A stretch of DNA of 64,000 bases, from NCBI GenBank assembly GCA_016714025.1, contig JADJOB010000002.1, positions 2,140,001 to 2,204,000 on the forward strand, in the 5' to 3' direction. The notes beneath the pieces were generated by a model. The model was not told the origin of the DNA, ran no database searches, and worked only from the letters and a program-made list of their open reading frames with translations. How positions within the stretch are numbered: position 1 is the stretch's first letter; each line of letters opens with the position of its first letter. Positions 1 through 8,874 of the stretch are shown here, in pieces. The stretch is from Saprospiraceae bacterium (GTDB lineage Bacteria > Bacteroidota > Bacteroidia > Chitinophagales > Saprospiraceae). A program made the translations under genes and the position numbers.

Positions 1-104
1 TCAACCACCAGGGCTCCTAATTGGATGGTTGAAAGGGAAGACAATACACCACCAAAACTACCAACGGGTGTACGTGCTACAGATACGATGAAAACTTCTT
101 GCAT
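1..104 (-). CDS. Acetyl-CoA acetyltransferase (thiolase), N-terminal fragment
   Basis: Only the first 34 codons are in the window; the rest lies beyond the left edge. The translation begins MQEVFIVSVARTPVGSFGG, the typical start of type II thiolases, which open with a beta strand followed by A-R-T-P-x-G-x-F-x-G. Thiolases condense two acetyl-CoA or cleave 3-ketoacyl-CoA in fatty-acid and amino-acid catabolism. The catalytic Cys and His lie outside the window, so biosynthetic and degradative forms cannot be separated. The ATG is at 102-104. The 89 bp between it and the next gene show no clear signal. Confidence 0.85.
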   Translation of the reverse strand, partial: MQEVFIVSVARTPVGSFGGVLSSLSTIQLGALVV

Positions 105-193
105 GATTCTGAATTTCGAGGCGCAAATATAGAAGGAATTGCTATGGAAAATACGCAATTTTAAGAATAACAGCCAGCTATTCTTTTTGTTGG

Positions 194-1015
194 CTACAAA
201 TGAAAGCTGAGGCTAAATAGTAAAAAAATAATATCTGTGAAATAAATCAAATGTGACTGTTGTGATTTGATATAATTATATAAATTAGAATAATAAACTG
301 AAAGTAAGGAAATATTCAAAAGAAACCCTAAAAGTGAAATGCTCCTATTAAAAGTTAATATGCAAAGGATCGCAAGGATTATCAAGCATAAATATCGGAT
401 TGTTTGAAATAAATTTTCTGGAATGGAATTGCTTGCAAAAGTATGATGATTGTATGATTTGTCTTTTTTAATATCATTATAATCAAATAAGATACTTTGG
501 ATTAATACAATTAAAAAAAAGCCTAATGCTATTAGCCAAAAATCTAAATCCCTTAATTGATTTATATTAAAGCTCAGCAGACAAATGCCTGTCCAACTTA
601 AACTGATGACTATGTTTTTCCACAAAATGAGTTTTCTGAATAAAAAATATCGGGTGTGATTATGGTAGGAGATCCCAATAATGGAAAAGAAACAAATAAT
701 AAGTTGAGTGTCAAAATCCAATTGTGTAAAAGTCAAACAACTGCTACTCCCAAAAAGAAATAAAATAAATTTTTGAAATGGGAGAAATGACTTATTAACA
801 GCATGATGAAAAATTGGTGCAACTTCTTTTTGATAATAATAAAAGGACACAATTGAGGAAAAAACAAAAAACGCCTTACAAATGGATAGGTGTAGCCCAT
901 GAAATAACAAAAAAAACGAATCCGTTATAGCTAAAGAAAGAAATCCGTAGAAGACAGAAATATAAAAAGTTAAATACGGCTGTTTAAAAATATTTATATG
1001 ATTTTTTTGGATCAA
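194..1015 (-). CDS. Multi-pass membrane protein, UbiA prenyltransferase-like
   Basis: This is a very hydrophobic protein of 273 residues with about eight predicted membrane segments. Near residue 178 it has a loop reading FDYNDIKKD. This resembles the second half of UbiA-type proteins of Bacteroidota, where a comparable F-D-x-R-D-x-x-x-D loop is common. The first Asp-rich prenyl-diphosphate motif of true UbiA enzymes is not visible, so activity is doubtful. The start is a TTG at 1013-1015 that overlaps the end of the upstream aminopeptidase gene by 32 bp, suggesting translational coupling. The family assignment is by pattern only. Confidence 0.55.
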   Translation of the reverse strand: MIQKNHINIFKQPYLTFYISVFYGFLSLAITDSFFLLFHGLHLSICKAFFVFSSIVSFYYYQKEVAPIFHHAVNKSFLPFQKFILFLFGSSSCLTFTQLDFDTQLIICFFSIIGISYHNHTRYFLFRKLILWKNIVISLSWTGICLLSFNINQLRDLDFWLIALGFFLIVLIQSILFDYNDIKKDKSYNHHTFASNSIPENLFQTIRYLCLIILAILCILTFNRSISLLGFLLNISLLSVYYSNLYNYIKSQQSHLIYFTDIIFLLFSLSFHL

Positions 1016-2063
1016 TAGCTAATAATACTTCATAAATTAGTTTGATTACATGTTCGATGTCTTCAATATGGGCGGATTCTACTGTGGTGTGCATATATCT
1101 TAATGGCACAGAAATTAATACAGAAGGCACGCCTCCATTTGAATAAGCAAATGCATCAGTATCTGTTCCGGTTGTCCGCGAAGATGCATTTCGTTGGATA
1201 GGAATTTTATTCTTTTCTGCTGTTTTAACAACCAATGATTGCAGAATATTATGGACCGGAGGGGCATAGCATAAAACGGGACCCAATCCACATTTTATCG
1301 AACCCTGCTCTTTTGTTTTTAACATGGGTGTGTGGGTATCGTGGGTTACGTCCGTAACAATTGCAAGGTTTGGTTTTATAGTCTGTGCTATCATTTCGGC
1401 TCCCCTTAAGCCTACTTCTTCTTGTACGGCATTTACAATGTATAAGGAATAGGGTAGTTTGATTTTATTTTTATGCAATAGCCTCGCAACTTCTGCAATA
1501 CAAAATCCACCCAATCGATTATCCAATGCACGACCCACATAAAAGCGATCATTCAATTTCATTAGGCCATCTTCATAGGTAATGCAGCATCCCACATGAA
1601 TGCCCATTTTTTCAACTTCCTCGCGATCTTTTGCACCAACATCTATAAATATATTTTCAAGGGTTGCTAATAGATTGGTGTCATTTCCTTTTCGGGTATG
1701 GATCGCAGGCCATCCAAATACTCCTTGTACAATTCCATTAGGTGTATGAATCTGTACTCTTTTGGAGGGAGCTATTGACTGATCGATTCCTCCGTTTCGA
1801 ATCACATAAATAAAGCCATCATCCGTTATGTAATTCACCATCCATGAAATTTCATCCGAATGTCCTTCAATTATAACGCGAAACGCTTTTCCTGGATTAA
1901 CCACTCCATAAAGTGTCCCGTAATTATCCAGACTCCAGTCATTGATATAGCTTTTAATGTATTCCAGCCAAATTTTCTGTCCAGCTGCCTCATATCCCGT
2001 GGGAGAGGGATTATTCAGGTATTTATAGAGAAATTCTTCTGATTTCTTATTGATAATTTTCAT
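984..2063 (-). CDS. M42 family metallopeptidase (glutamyl aminopeptidase/endoglucanase-like)
   Basis: A cytosolic dinuclear-metal aminopeptidase of 359 residues, the usual M42 length, with no signal peptide. The metal and catalytic positions can be read in order: His68 in GHSDE, the Asp of ALDNR near 180, the Glu pair of QEEVG near 215, the Asp of TDVTHD near 238 and the late His of YMHTTVE near 325. M42 enzymes form large tetrahedral complexes that trim short peptides after endoproteolysis. The gene lies 9 bp downstream of pyrE and overlaps the membrane-protein gene that follows, so these three are probably co-transcribed. The exact peptide specificity cannot be read from sequence. Confidence 0.9.
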   Translation of the reverse strand: MKIINKKSEEFLYKYLNNPSPTGYEAAGQKIWLEYIKSYINDWSLDNYGTLYGVVNPGKAFRVIIEGHSDEISWMVNYITDDGFIYVIRNGGIDQSIAPSKRVQIHTPNGIVQGVFGWPAIHTRKGNDTNLLATLENIFIDVGAKDREEVEKMGIHVGCCITYEDGLMKLNDRFYVGRALDNRLGGFCIAEVARLLHKNKIKLPYSLYIVNAVQEEVGLRGAEMIAQTIKPNLAIVTDVTHDTHTPMLKTKEQGSIKCGLGPVLCYAPPVHNILQSLVVKTAEKNKIPIQRNASSRTTGTDTDAFAYSNGGVPSVLISVPLRYMHTTVESAHIEDIEHVIKLIYEVLLAIDPKKSYKYF

Positions 2064-2072
2064 AAATTGGTT

Positions 2073-2711
2073 CTAAGACTGAAATTGGGAAGCCCAGGTT
2101 TGTGGATCCTTATTCCAGTTGGATAGGTTTTCAAATTCCGTTTTGTCAATATAATTCTGAAGCAAAGCTTGTTCCAAAAGCATTGAAAAGTCAGTCAAAC
2201 TTTCAAAATCCACGTTTTTTTCATAAAATTTGGCAGTGGCCGTACTAAAACCGTATTGAAATATACTTATCAAGCCCTTGACCGGATGCCCCAGGGATTC
2301 TAAAACCCCCACAACTTCCAGCGAGCTTCCCCCTGTAGAGACCAAATCTTCGATAACAAGTACCGAGGCTGTAGGATTCAATGATCCTTCCAACCGATTT
2401 TGCAAACCGTGTTCTTTTGGTTTTGATCTTACATACACAAAAGGTTTATCAAGCCGGTCAGCCAAATAAGCTCCCCATGGAATTCCCGCGGTGGCTACCC
2501 CTGCAATGGCATCAAAAGCCTGGAAGTTTCCTGATTTTTGGACAAAACCATCAATGATTTCTTTTCGAATCGCAGGAAATGACAGTGCTTTGCGGTTGTC
2601 ACAATAAATGGGCGAACGCAATCCAGAAGCCCAGGTAAATGGGTTTTTGGGATTTAATTTTACCGCCTTTATTTCCAAAAGACGATCTGCTATCTTGTGG
2701 GCTAAATCCAT
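2073..2711 (-). CDS. pyrE: Orotate phosphoribosyltransferase
   Basis: Converts orotate and PRPP to orotidine 5'-phosphate in de novo pyrimidine synthesis. The PRPP-binding motif VLVIEDLVSTGGS is at about residues 117-129. The flexible catalytic loop VRSKPKEHG is at about 94-102. Length is 212 residues from the chosen ATG at 2709-2711 (MDLAHKIADRL), normal for the family. A longer reading starting at 2783 adds 24 residues without family resemblance and runs across the start of the divergent Nudix gene, so it was rejected. Any pyrE promoter must lie inside the first codons of the Nudix gene. Confidence 0.93.
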   Translation of the reverse strand: MDLAHKIADRLLEIKAVKLNPKNPFTWASGLRSPIYCDNRKALSFPAIRKEIIDGFVQKSGNFQAFDAIAGVATAGIPWGAYLADRLDKPFVYVRSKPKEHGLQNRLEGSLNPTASVLVIEDLVSTGGSSLEVVGVLESLGHPVKGLISIFQYGFSTATAKFYEKNVDFESLTDFSMLLEQALLQNYIDKTEFENLSNWNKDPQTWASQFQS

Positions 2712-2713
2712 GT

Positions 2714-3382
2714 ATGAAGAACAAGCAGCAAACTTACGAAATTCAAATGGACGAGCGTTCCTTAATTCTGGCGGAAGAATCAATCATTCCAGAACTGCAA
2801 CCGGATGCTCAACAGCTGATCCTGCCTTACAGTGGCAATAAAAAGTCTTTGTTTCAATATTTAGACACACTCGAAAAATCCGATCGGTTCCAATCCATCT
2901 TAATTTTCTCAAAAGATTTACCAGGACTTTATCAGGATTTAAAAAGCTTGTTATTATGGATTCCTGCTGCAGGAGGAATTATTAAAAATAAGGAAGATCA
3001 AATTTTAGCTATTTACAGACGTGGATTTTGGGACTTGCCAAAAGGAAAATTGGACTCCAATGAAAAATTTAAAACTGCTGCATTGCGGGAATGTGAAGAA
3101 GAAACAGGATTAAAAGCCTTGGTTTTGGGAGATAAATTGGCGGAGACTTATCACATTTACCGTGAAAAAAATAATGCACGAGCATTAAAAAAAACGAAGT
3201 GGTATGTTTTACATTATTTTGGAAGTGAAGCAGCGATTCCTCAAAGTTCAGAAGGGATAGAACAAACAGAATGGCTGTTGCCACAGGATGCATTGCTAAA
3301 AAAACCAATACACCGCAATATTTACAAACTCATTGAAAAATATATTGAGTTGCAGGCATTAAAAACTAAAGGGGATTTATAA
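2714..3382 (+). CDS. NUDIX hydrolase
   Basis: A 222-residue hydrolase of a nucleoside diphosphate linked to another moiety. The Nudix box runs from Gly111 to Leu133: Gly111, Glu117, Arg125-Glu126, Glu129-Glu130 and Gly132 fit G-x5-E-x7-RE-U-x-EE-x-G-U. Cys127 replaces the usual aliphatic residue at U. About 85 residues precede the domain, beginning MKNKQQTYEIQMDERSL, an N-terminal arm I associate with a Bacteroidota subgroup. The ATG at 2714 lies only 2 bp from the pyrE start. An internal ATG at 2747 is possible, but would remove part of what looks like the first beta strand. Substrate is unknown. Confidence 0.85.
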   Translation: MKNKQQTYEIQMDERSLILAEESIIPELQPDAQQLILPYSGNKKSLFQYLDTLEKSDRFQSILIFSKDLPGLYQDLKSLLLWIPAAGGIIKNKEDQILAIYRRGFWDLPKGKLDSNEKFKTAALRECEEETGLKALVLGDKLAETYHIYREKNNARALKKTKWYVLHYFGSEAAIPQSSEGIEQTEWLLPQDALLKKPIHRNIYKLIEKYIELQALKTKGDL

Positions 3383-3392
3383 AATCCCCTTT
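3368..3392 (+). terminator. Hairpin terminator after the Nudix gene
   Basis: An 11-bp perfect stem: AAAGGGGATTT at 3368-3378 pairs with AAATCCCCTTT at 3382-3392 across a 3-nt loop. The Nudix stop codon lies at the top of the hairpin. The right arm ends in TTT but no long U tract follows. The opposite-strand genes stop at 3451, so it may also shield the convergent TonB receptor transcript. Confidence 0.6.
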
Positions 3393-3450
3393 AAACATAT
3401 TTTGAAATTATTTTTAATTATTCAATTTATAATCAATAAGTATTGTTATT

Positions 3451-5634
3451 TCACAAATGCCATTTGATTCCTAAATAAGGTTTTATACCTGAAACTGGTG
3501 CAAAAATTTCAGTTGCATTAAAATAAGTTCCAAAAGGATTTTCCGGATCAATAATAGCCTCATGTTGTGTATAGTTGAGTAAATTTTCAACGCCGGCGTA
3601 AAATTCAAATGCCTTATGAGTATATCCAATTTGTGATTGCATTAATACATAATCAGTAGATTGTTTCTGGTGTTCATGAATTAGATGAACCGGAATCGTT
3701 GTTTTTTCCGCCAACCTCATTTTGCCAATATAACTGGTAGTTAAATTCCACAACCACTTTCTGTTTTCAGATTCGAAATCAATGGATACCAATCCACGGT
3801 ATTTTGGAATCAATAAATTTTCTAAAATGCCTTTTTTAAATTTTGTTTTGGATTCAGTAAATTTTCCACCAATTTTTAGTTGGATGCGATCAAAGATTGG
3901 ATAGCTTAACGTAATTATTGATTGTAAGGCATAAGATTTACCATTCAATCCATAGATATAAATTCTGAAGTCGGATTCATCTTGATCTACAACCAATTGA
4001 TTTTGAAACCAGGTATAGTATAAATCAAAATTTATTACCAACTCACGTCCCTGCCAATAGGGTTTTCCAACCAGATTGAAACCGGAGTTCCAGGATGTTT
4101 CAATTTCTGGTGTACTTTCTATATTCCAAAGTTTTGCACTTGCAAATAAGCCGGATTGGTTTGAAAATATTCGGGGAAATCGATACCCTCTACCTATCGA
4201 TGCTCTAGCAGTCCAGTCGTTTGCAAAAAGTAATCGAAAATTTGCCCGTGGGATATACAATAATTGATCTGAATTTAACCATTCAAGACGTTGACTTGTA
4301 GTGATGGTTAATGAATTATTTAGTTCAACATTGTTTCTATATGTATAGTCAGCTACAGCTGCCGTCACAGTCTCTTTGTAGGTTAATTTTTTTTGATCCC
4401 ATGTTTCATGGGCTCGATTCAAGTGAAAAACCGGCCCAACGGTTAACATGTGTCTGCCTTCCTTAAAAGGATGCATATAAAAAAATTGAGCTGACACTCT
4501 TGTTTCATCTGCTTTGAATGTCCGGTTACCAAATTTGGAATCAATTTTTGAATAAGAAACATCATAAAGTGAACCAAGACTTTGGAGTTCTTTGTTGAAT
4601 TTGACATAACCCAAATTTCCGAATGCATTGTAATGTTGAATATCCTGTTTTATTGTATAAGGAGATTCGACATTCAATTGCCCTGAGGTTCGACGTTCAT
4701 TAAGTATTTGAGCATTCAGTTGACCTTCAAAGGATTCACCATAAAATGTATTGCGAAGCAATCCATTTACTTTATTAACTTTTGGTTCATCCTGGAAGGA
4801 ATCTTCGTTGTGATCTCGTGATGAGGTATTAGTTGTTGCGTTGAGATAAAGTCCACTTGCTTTTCGATCATTCCATTTTTTATTCAAATGGAGATTTGAT
4901 TCCAGGCGACCATGTAAATCTCCAAAAAGATTCAAATACACAGGATGATCAGTATCAGGTTTTTTAAGCTGTACATTGATTGCGCCAGCCATACTTTGAG
5001 AACCGTGCAGTGCAGATGAAGCACCTTTTAATATATTAACCTGATCAAGCCAGGTTCCTGGAATCAGATCATATCCCATCGTAGATAAAATCCCATCAAA
5101 TGCAGTGCGGTTTTCAATAAGGAATTGGGTGTATAATCCGCGCAATCCTAAAAATTGAATTTCCTTAGTGCCGGTTACTGCATTGGAATAGCTCACATCA
5201 ACTGCATTGCTTGTTTGAAAGCTTTCTGACAAACTGCAACAAGCAGCTTTTTTAAATTCCTTTTTCTCCAGAGATTCAATATTCAAAGGTTCTAATCTTG
5301 AAAAACTGTTTGAATTTCGTTCAGCTTGAACATTGACTGTTTCAAGCATGAGTCCTTCCTGGAGTCTGATAATAATATAAAGTTCGTTTGGAGCAACTTC
5401 TGTTGTATCCGCTTGATATCCGGTAAAATTTGTAATCAGAAATTGGTGCTCTGGTTTTCGCTCAAGTCGGAAGAATCCATTGTCGGAAGTTGAAGTTCCG
5501 TCGGATGTAAACAACCAATAAACAGTAGCACCTTGAATTGCATTGTTTTTAGAATCGACGACATTGCCTGTTAGAATTTGGCTTTGAATGCCGATTAGGG
5601 TAAATGATAAAATAATGACTAAAAAAAATCGCAT
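3451..5634 (-). CDS. TonB-dependent outer-membrane receptor
   Basis: A 727-residue receptor. It has a signal peptide (about 1-18) and a carboxypeptidase-regulatory-like beta-sandwich of about 20-100 (LTGNVVDSKNNAIQGATVY). A plug domain follows with GLRGLYTQFLIENR and ILKGASSALHGSQSMAGAINV, then a C-terminal 22-strand barrel ending in GIKPYLGIKWHL. A Cys-Cys pair at residues 132-133 just before the plug (CCSLSESF) is a feature I associate with a Bacteroidota receptor subgroup linked to metal uptake; the substrate is inference. The small Cys-rich exported protein encoded 176 bp upstream is probably its partner. Energy would come from an ExbB/ExbD/TonB complex such as that at 37.9-39.0 kb. Confidence 0.85.
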   Translation of the reverse strand: MRFFLVIILSFTLIGIQSQILTGNVVDSKNNAIQGATVYWLFTSDGTSTSDNGFFRLERKPEHQFLITNFTGYQADTTEVAPNELYIIIRLQEGLMLETVNVQAERNSNSFSRLEPLNIESLEKKEFKKAACCSLSESFQTSNAVDVSYSNAVTGTKEIQFLGLRGLYTQFLIENRTAFDGILSTMGYDLIPGTWLDQVNILKGASSALHGSQSMAGAINVQLKKPDTDHPVYLNLFGDLHGRLESNLHLNKKWNDRKASGLYLNATTNTSSRDHNEDSFQDEPKVNKVNGLLRNTFYGESFEGQLNAQILNERRTSGQLNVESPYTIKQDIQHYNAFGNLGYVKFNKELQSLGSLYDVSYSKIDSKFGNRTFKADETRVSAQFFYMHPFKEGRHMLTVGPVFHLNRAHETWDQKKLTYKETVTAAVADYTYRNNVELNNSLTITTSQRLEWLNSDQLLYIPRANFRLLFANDWTARASIGRGYRFPRIFSNQSGLFASAKLWNIESTPEIETSWNSGFNLVGKPYWQGRELVINFDLYYTWFQNQLVVDQDESDFRIYIYGLNGKSYALQSIITLSYPIFDRIQLKIGGKFTESKTKFKKGILENLLIPKYRGLVSIDFESENRKWLWNLTTSYIGKMRLAEKTTIPVHLIHEHQKQSTDYVLMQSQIGYTHKAFEFYAGVENLLNYTQHEAIIDPENPFGTYFNATEIFAPVSGIKPYLGIKWHL

Positions 5635-5810
5635 AGAAGAATTTATTAAAAGAATGAATTGTTTTAAAAATTTGGAGAAACTCCTAAAACTACTTAAACG
5701 ACTCGTTCAATTTTTTAACCTTGCGTTTAAAATAAGCAAGCGGTTAAAAAAAAAAATTGGAAATCGATTTAAAAGTTTAATAGAACTCCCCGAATATCGA
5801 ACAACTCTTT

Positions 5811-6245
5811 CTAACAAATCCAACTGCAATACAGGATTCGGAGTGATAATCCAGTTATAAAAGGGTAGGGATCATCATTTGGAATGATCGAATCTTTTAT
5901 GAAGATTTCGACAAGGTTGGTAAATAATGGGATTGAAGGAATCTGCAAGGATTGTACTTGCAATTGCTTATTAACAGGTTTTTCTGCTAAGGTCTCTAAG
6001 GATTTATGCCCAATTACTTTGTTGCTGCAGGGAGCTTTGCGGATGCTCACTTTTTTTGTAATGCTTGATCCATTACAACAACCATGATTTACAGAAAGTC
6101 GCTTGCAATGGTCGTCTTTTGGAATGAAACTAAATACCTCAGATTTAGCGCAGCAGCAATAATTTAAAAATATATTAAAACCCAATTGAGACAACAACAA
6201 ACTGGTTGTAATAAATCCTATTAGAATTTTAACGTGAATACGCAT
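5811..6245 (-). CDS. Small exported Cys-rich protein (HYC_CC_PP-like)
   Basis: A 144-residue protein with one N-terminal hydrophobic segment (signal or anchor) followed by the Cys clusters NYCCC, near residue 30, and GCC, near residue 57. It ends in a hydrophobic tail, ILYCSWIC. The layout matches small Bacteroidota proteins named for HYC, CC and PP motifs and often found next to TonB receptors; here the first motif is NYC rather than HYC and the PP pair is not obvious. The Cys pattern suggests a periplasmic metal-binding or metal-sensing role, which is inference. It sits directly upstream of a TonB receptor on the same strand. Confidence 0.6.
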   Translation of the reverse strand: MRIHVKILIGFITTSLLLSQLGFNIFLNYCCCAKSEVFSFIPKDDHCKRLSVNHGCCNGSSITKKVSIRKAPCSNKVIGHKSLETLAEKPVNKQLQVQSLQIPSIPLFTNLVEIFIKDSIIPNDDPYPFITGLSLRILYCSWIC

Positions 6246-6307
6246 TTTAGTTAAACAGGTTTGGTCTGCAATTGTTTTTACTGTTTGTTTAAATGAACTA
6301 AAGAATT

Positions 6308-7447
6308 TTATTTTAACACTTCCCTTGAAATTACCAGTTTTTGGATTTCAGAAGTACCCTCCCCAATAGTACATAATTTAGAGTCCCGGTAAAATTTTTC
6401 AACCGGATAATCTTTGGTATAGCCATAACCACCAAATACCTGAACCGCATCCGTAGATACTTGGACAGCCACTTCTGAAGCAAAGTATTTTGCCATTGCG
6501 GCCTCCTTGGTCATTTTGAGATTCTGGTCTTTCATTTTACCAGCCTGGCGAGTCAATAACTCAGCGGCTTCAATTTTTACCAGCATATCGGTTAATTTAA
6601 ACGCAATGCCTTGAAAATGAGCGATGGGTTTGCCAAATTGTTCCCGCTCTTTTGAATACTGTACGGCAGCCTGATAAGCACCTTTTGCAATGCCAATTGC
6701 CAAAGCTGCGATACTGATTCTTCCGCCATCCAACACTTTCATGGCTTGTTTGAAACCATCTCCAATTTCTCCTAACACATTCGACTGATGTACTTTGCAA
6801 TGATCGAAAATCATTTCAGTCGTTTCAGAAGCTCGCATACCGAGTTTATTCTCTTTCTTACCTGCAGTCATTCCAGGGTTGCCGCGCTCTACAATAAAAG
6901 CGGTCATGCCATTGCTATCCAACAAATCGCCCGTACGGGCAATCACAACTGCTACATCGCTTGATTTTCCATGCGTGATCCAATTTTTTGTGCCATTGAG
7001 TATCCAGTAATCTCCTTCTTTATGTGCAACACATTTCATTCGGATCGCGTCACTTCCTGTGTTGGCTTCAGTAAGACCCCAGGCTCCAACCCATGCACCA
7101 GTAGCTAGTTTTGGTAAATAAGTGTTCTTTTGTGCTTCACTTCCAAAATACATGATGTGGCCAGTGCACAAAGAATTATGAGCAGCAACCGACAATCCTA
7201 TCGATCCACAAACTTTTGCAATTTCTTCAATAATGGTAATGTATTCCTGATAGCCGAGGCCTGCTCCTCCATATTGTTGAGGAACTAAAACCCCTAAAAA
7301 TCCTTGTTGCCCCATCTGGTGCATTAAATCTTTAGGAAAATGCTGGGTTTCATCCCATTCCATAACATGAGGTCTGATAAACTGATCGGCAAAGTTCTGA
7401 GCCGATTCCCGAACCATTTTTAAATGGTCTGTTTCAATTGGCGACAT
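6308..7447 (-). CDS. Acyl-CoA dehydrogenase
   Basis: A 379-residue FAD flavoenzyme that introduces the alpha-beta double bond in acyl-CoA and passes electrons to ETF. All three ACAD regions are present. There is an N-terminal helical domain, then the FAD-contacting signature WGLTEANTGSDA near residue 128. The C-terminal helical domain carries QVFGGYGYTKDYPVEKFYRD and the GEGTSEIQ segment, whose Glu is the likely catalytic base in short-chain members. Length is typical of short-chain, isovaleryl- or butyryl-CoA-type enzymes; chain length cannot be assigned further. It follows rarA on the same strand after 41 bp. Confidence 0.92.
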   Translation of the reverse strand: MSPIETDHLKMVRESAQNFADQFIRPHVMEWDETQHFPKDLMHQMGQQGFLGVLVPQQYGGAGLGYQEYITIIEEIAKVCGSIGLSVAAHNSLCTGHIMYFGSEAQKNTYLPKLATGAWVGAWGLTEANTGSDAIRMKCVAHKEGDYWILNGTKNWITHGKSSDVAVVIARTGDLLDSNGMTAFIVERGNPGMTAGKKENKLGMRASETTEMIFDHCKVHQSNVLGEIGDGFKQAMKVLDGGRISIAALAIGIAKGAYQAAVQYSKEREQFGKPIAHFQGIAFKLTDMLVKIEAAELLTRQAGKMKDQNLKMTKEAAMAKYFASEVAVQVSTDAVQVFGGYGYTKDYPVEKFYRDSKLCTIGEGTSEIQKLVISREVLK

Positions 7448-7488
7448 AGAGCAAATTTGATTTGCAAAGGTAACATGCGGGGGCTAAA

Positions 7489-8757
7489 CTAATAGTTGTA
7501 CTTATTTTTCCATCTATCAGCCAAAAAGCTTCGATTTTTAAGCTCATTCGGATTATCAGCTGGAATATAAAATGGATTGCCTGCCAATGGTTCTGGTAAA
7601 TATTCCTGATCGATAAATTGGTTTTGATGCAAATGAACGTATTCATATTCTTTGCCATAATTTAAATCTGACATCAGTTTGGTAACAGCATTTCGAAGAT
7701 GAAGCGGAACAGCGAGAGATTTTGAATTGCGAACCGTGTTCAACGTTTTATCAATTGCGAGGTAAGCTGAATTTGATTTTGGAGAACAAGCCAGATAAAT
7801 TGCGGTCTCAGAGAGTATGATGCGTGATTCTGGCCATCCTACCATTTGAACTGCCTGGTGGCATGCATTTACCAATAACAATGCATTTGGATTGGCTAAA
7901 CCGATGTCTTCTGCTGCAGAAATATACATTCGGCGGACAATAAAACGGGGATCTTCGCCTCCCTCAATCATCCGGGCCATCCAATATAAAGCAGCATTCG
8001 GGTCGGATCCTCTGATGGATTTAATGAAGGCAGAAGCAAGGTCGTAATGCATTTCGCCATCTTTATCATAAATCGCTGGATTTTCCTGGACCAATTTTGT
8101 TACCAAAGCATCATTGACCTTTATGTTTGTTTCATTCAAACATCCGATCATTTCTAACATATTGCACAGTTTGCGGGCGTCTCCGTTCGATAGCATCAAG
8201 ATGGCAGCCGTTTCTTCAAAATCAATCTGCTTGTCTTTAAACAAATAATCTTTGTGGATTATTAAATCCATAAGTTTTAGTAAATCCGCGTCTTCCAAAG
8301 ACTTTAATAGATACACCTGGCATCTGGATAAGAGGGCTGCATTAATTTCAAAAGAAGGATTTTCAGTAGTTGCTCCTATGAGTATGATGGTTCCTTTTTC
8401 AACCGCATCTAATAAGGCATCTTGTTGACCTTTATTAAACCGATGGATTTCGTCTATAAAAAGGATGGGTGCAGCTTGATCAAAAAAACGCTGATTTCTT
8501 GCTTTTTCTAATACCTCTCGGATCTCCTTTACTCCAGATTGCACTGCGCTTAAGACATGAAAGGGTCTTTTTAACTCATTTGCTACTATTTTAGCCAGAC
8601 TGGTCTTGCCAACTCCTGGGGGCCCCCAAAGGATCATTGAAGGCAAATGTCTGGACTCAATTGCCAGACGTAATACTTGATTTGCACCGGTTAGGTGTTC
8701 TTGCCCAATCAACTCATCCAGTTTAACCGGTCTCATGCGTTCTGCCAATGGAGCCAT
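7489..8757 (-). CDS. rarA: Replication-associated recombination protein A (AAA+ ATPase)
   Basis: A 422-residue AAA+ ATPase of the RarA/MgsA/WRNIP1 family that acts at stalled replication forks. Walker A GPPGVGKT is at residues 45-52 and Walker B LFIDEIHRF at 99-107. The sensor segment GATTENPSF follows near 130. The C-terminal half holds the tetramerisation region typical of the family, including GSDPNAALYWMARMIEGGEDPRFIVRR in part. The start MAPLAERMRP matches the usual RarA beginning. It is divergent from the T9SS gene at 8875 across 117 bp. Confidence 0.93.
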   Translation of the reverse strand: MAPLAERMRPVKLDELIGQEHLTGANQVLRLAIESRHLPSMILWGPPGVGKTSLAKIVANELKRPFHVLSAVQSGVKEIREVLEKARNQRFFDQAAPILFIDEIHRFNKGQQDALLDAVEKGTIILIGATTENPSFEINAALLSRCQVYLLKSLEDADLLKLMDLIIHKDYLFKDKQIDFEETAAILMLSNGDARKLCNMLEMIGCLNETNIKVNDALVTKLVQENPAIYDKDGEMHYDLASAFIKSIRGSDPNAALYWMARMIEGGEDPRFIVRRMYISAAEDIGLANPNALLLVNACHQAVQMVGWPESRIILSETAIYLACSPKSNSAYLAIDKTLNTVRNSKSLAVPLHLRNAVTKLMSDLNYGKEYEYVHLHQNQFIDQEYLPEPLAGNPFYIPADNPNELKNRSFLADRWKNKYNY

Positions 8758-8857
8758 AATTTCTTAATTTGAAGTAAAATTAGACCTTCGGGAAATCTTT
8801 TCGACCCATTTTAACGTACTGATATCAGAATTACTTTAATTATTAGGGATTCCTTTC

Positions 8858-8865
8858 TACTTTTG
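8858..8865 (+). promoter_or_regulatory. Candidate -7 element (TACTTTTG)
   Basis: TACTTTTG fits the Bacteroidota sigma-A -7 consensus TAnnTTTG. It lies 9 bp upstream of the ATG at 8875, so the 5' leader would be only a few bases. No TTG was found at the -33 spacing. The call rests on one 8-base match. Confidence 0.35.
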
Positions 8866-8874
8866 AATTAAGAT

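Noticed and set aside
5588..5860. Basic 90-residue plus-strand reading upstream of the TonB receptor
   Set aside because: It is antisense to the ends of two genes and Lys-rich only because of AT-rich DNA.
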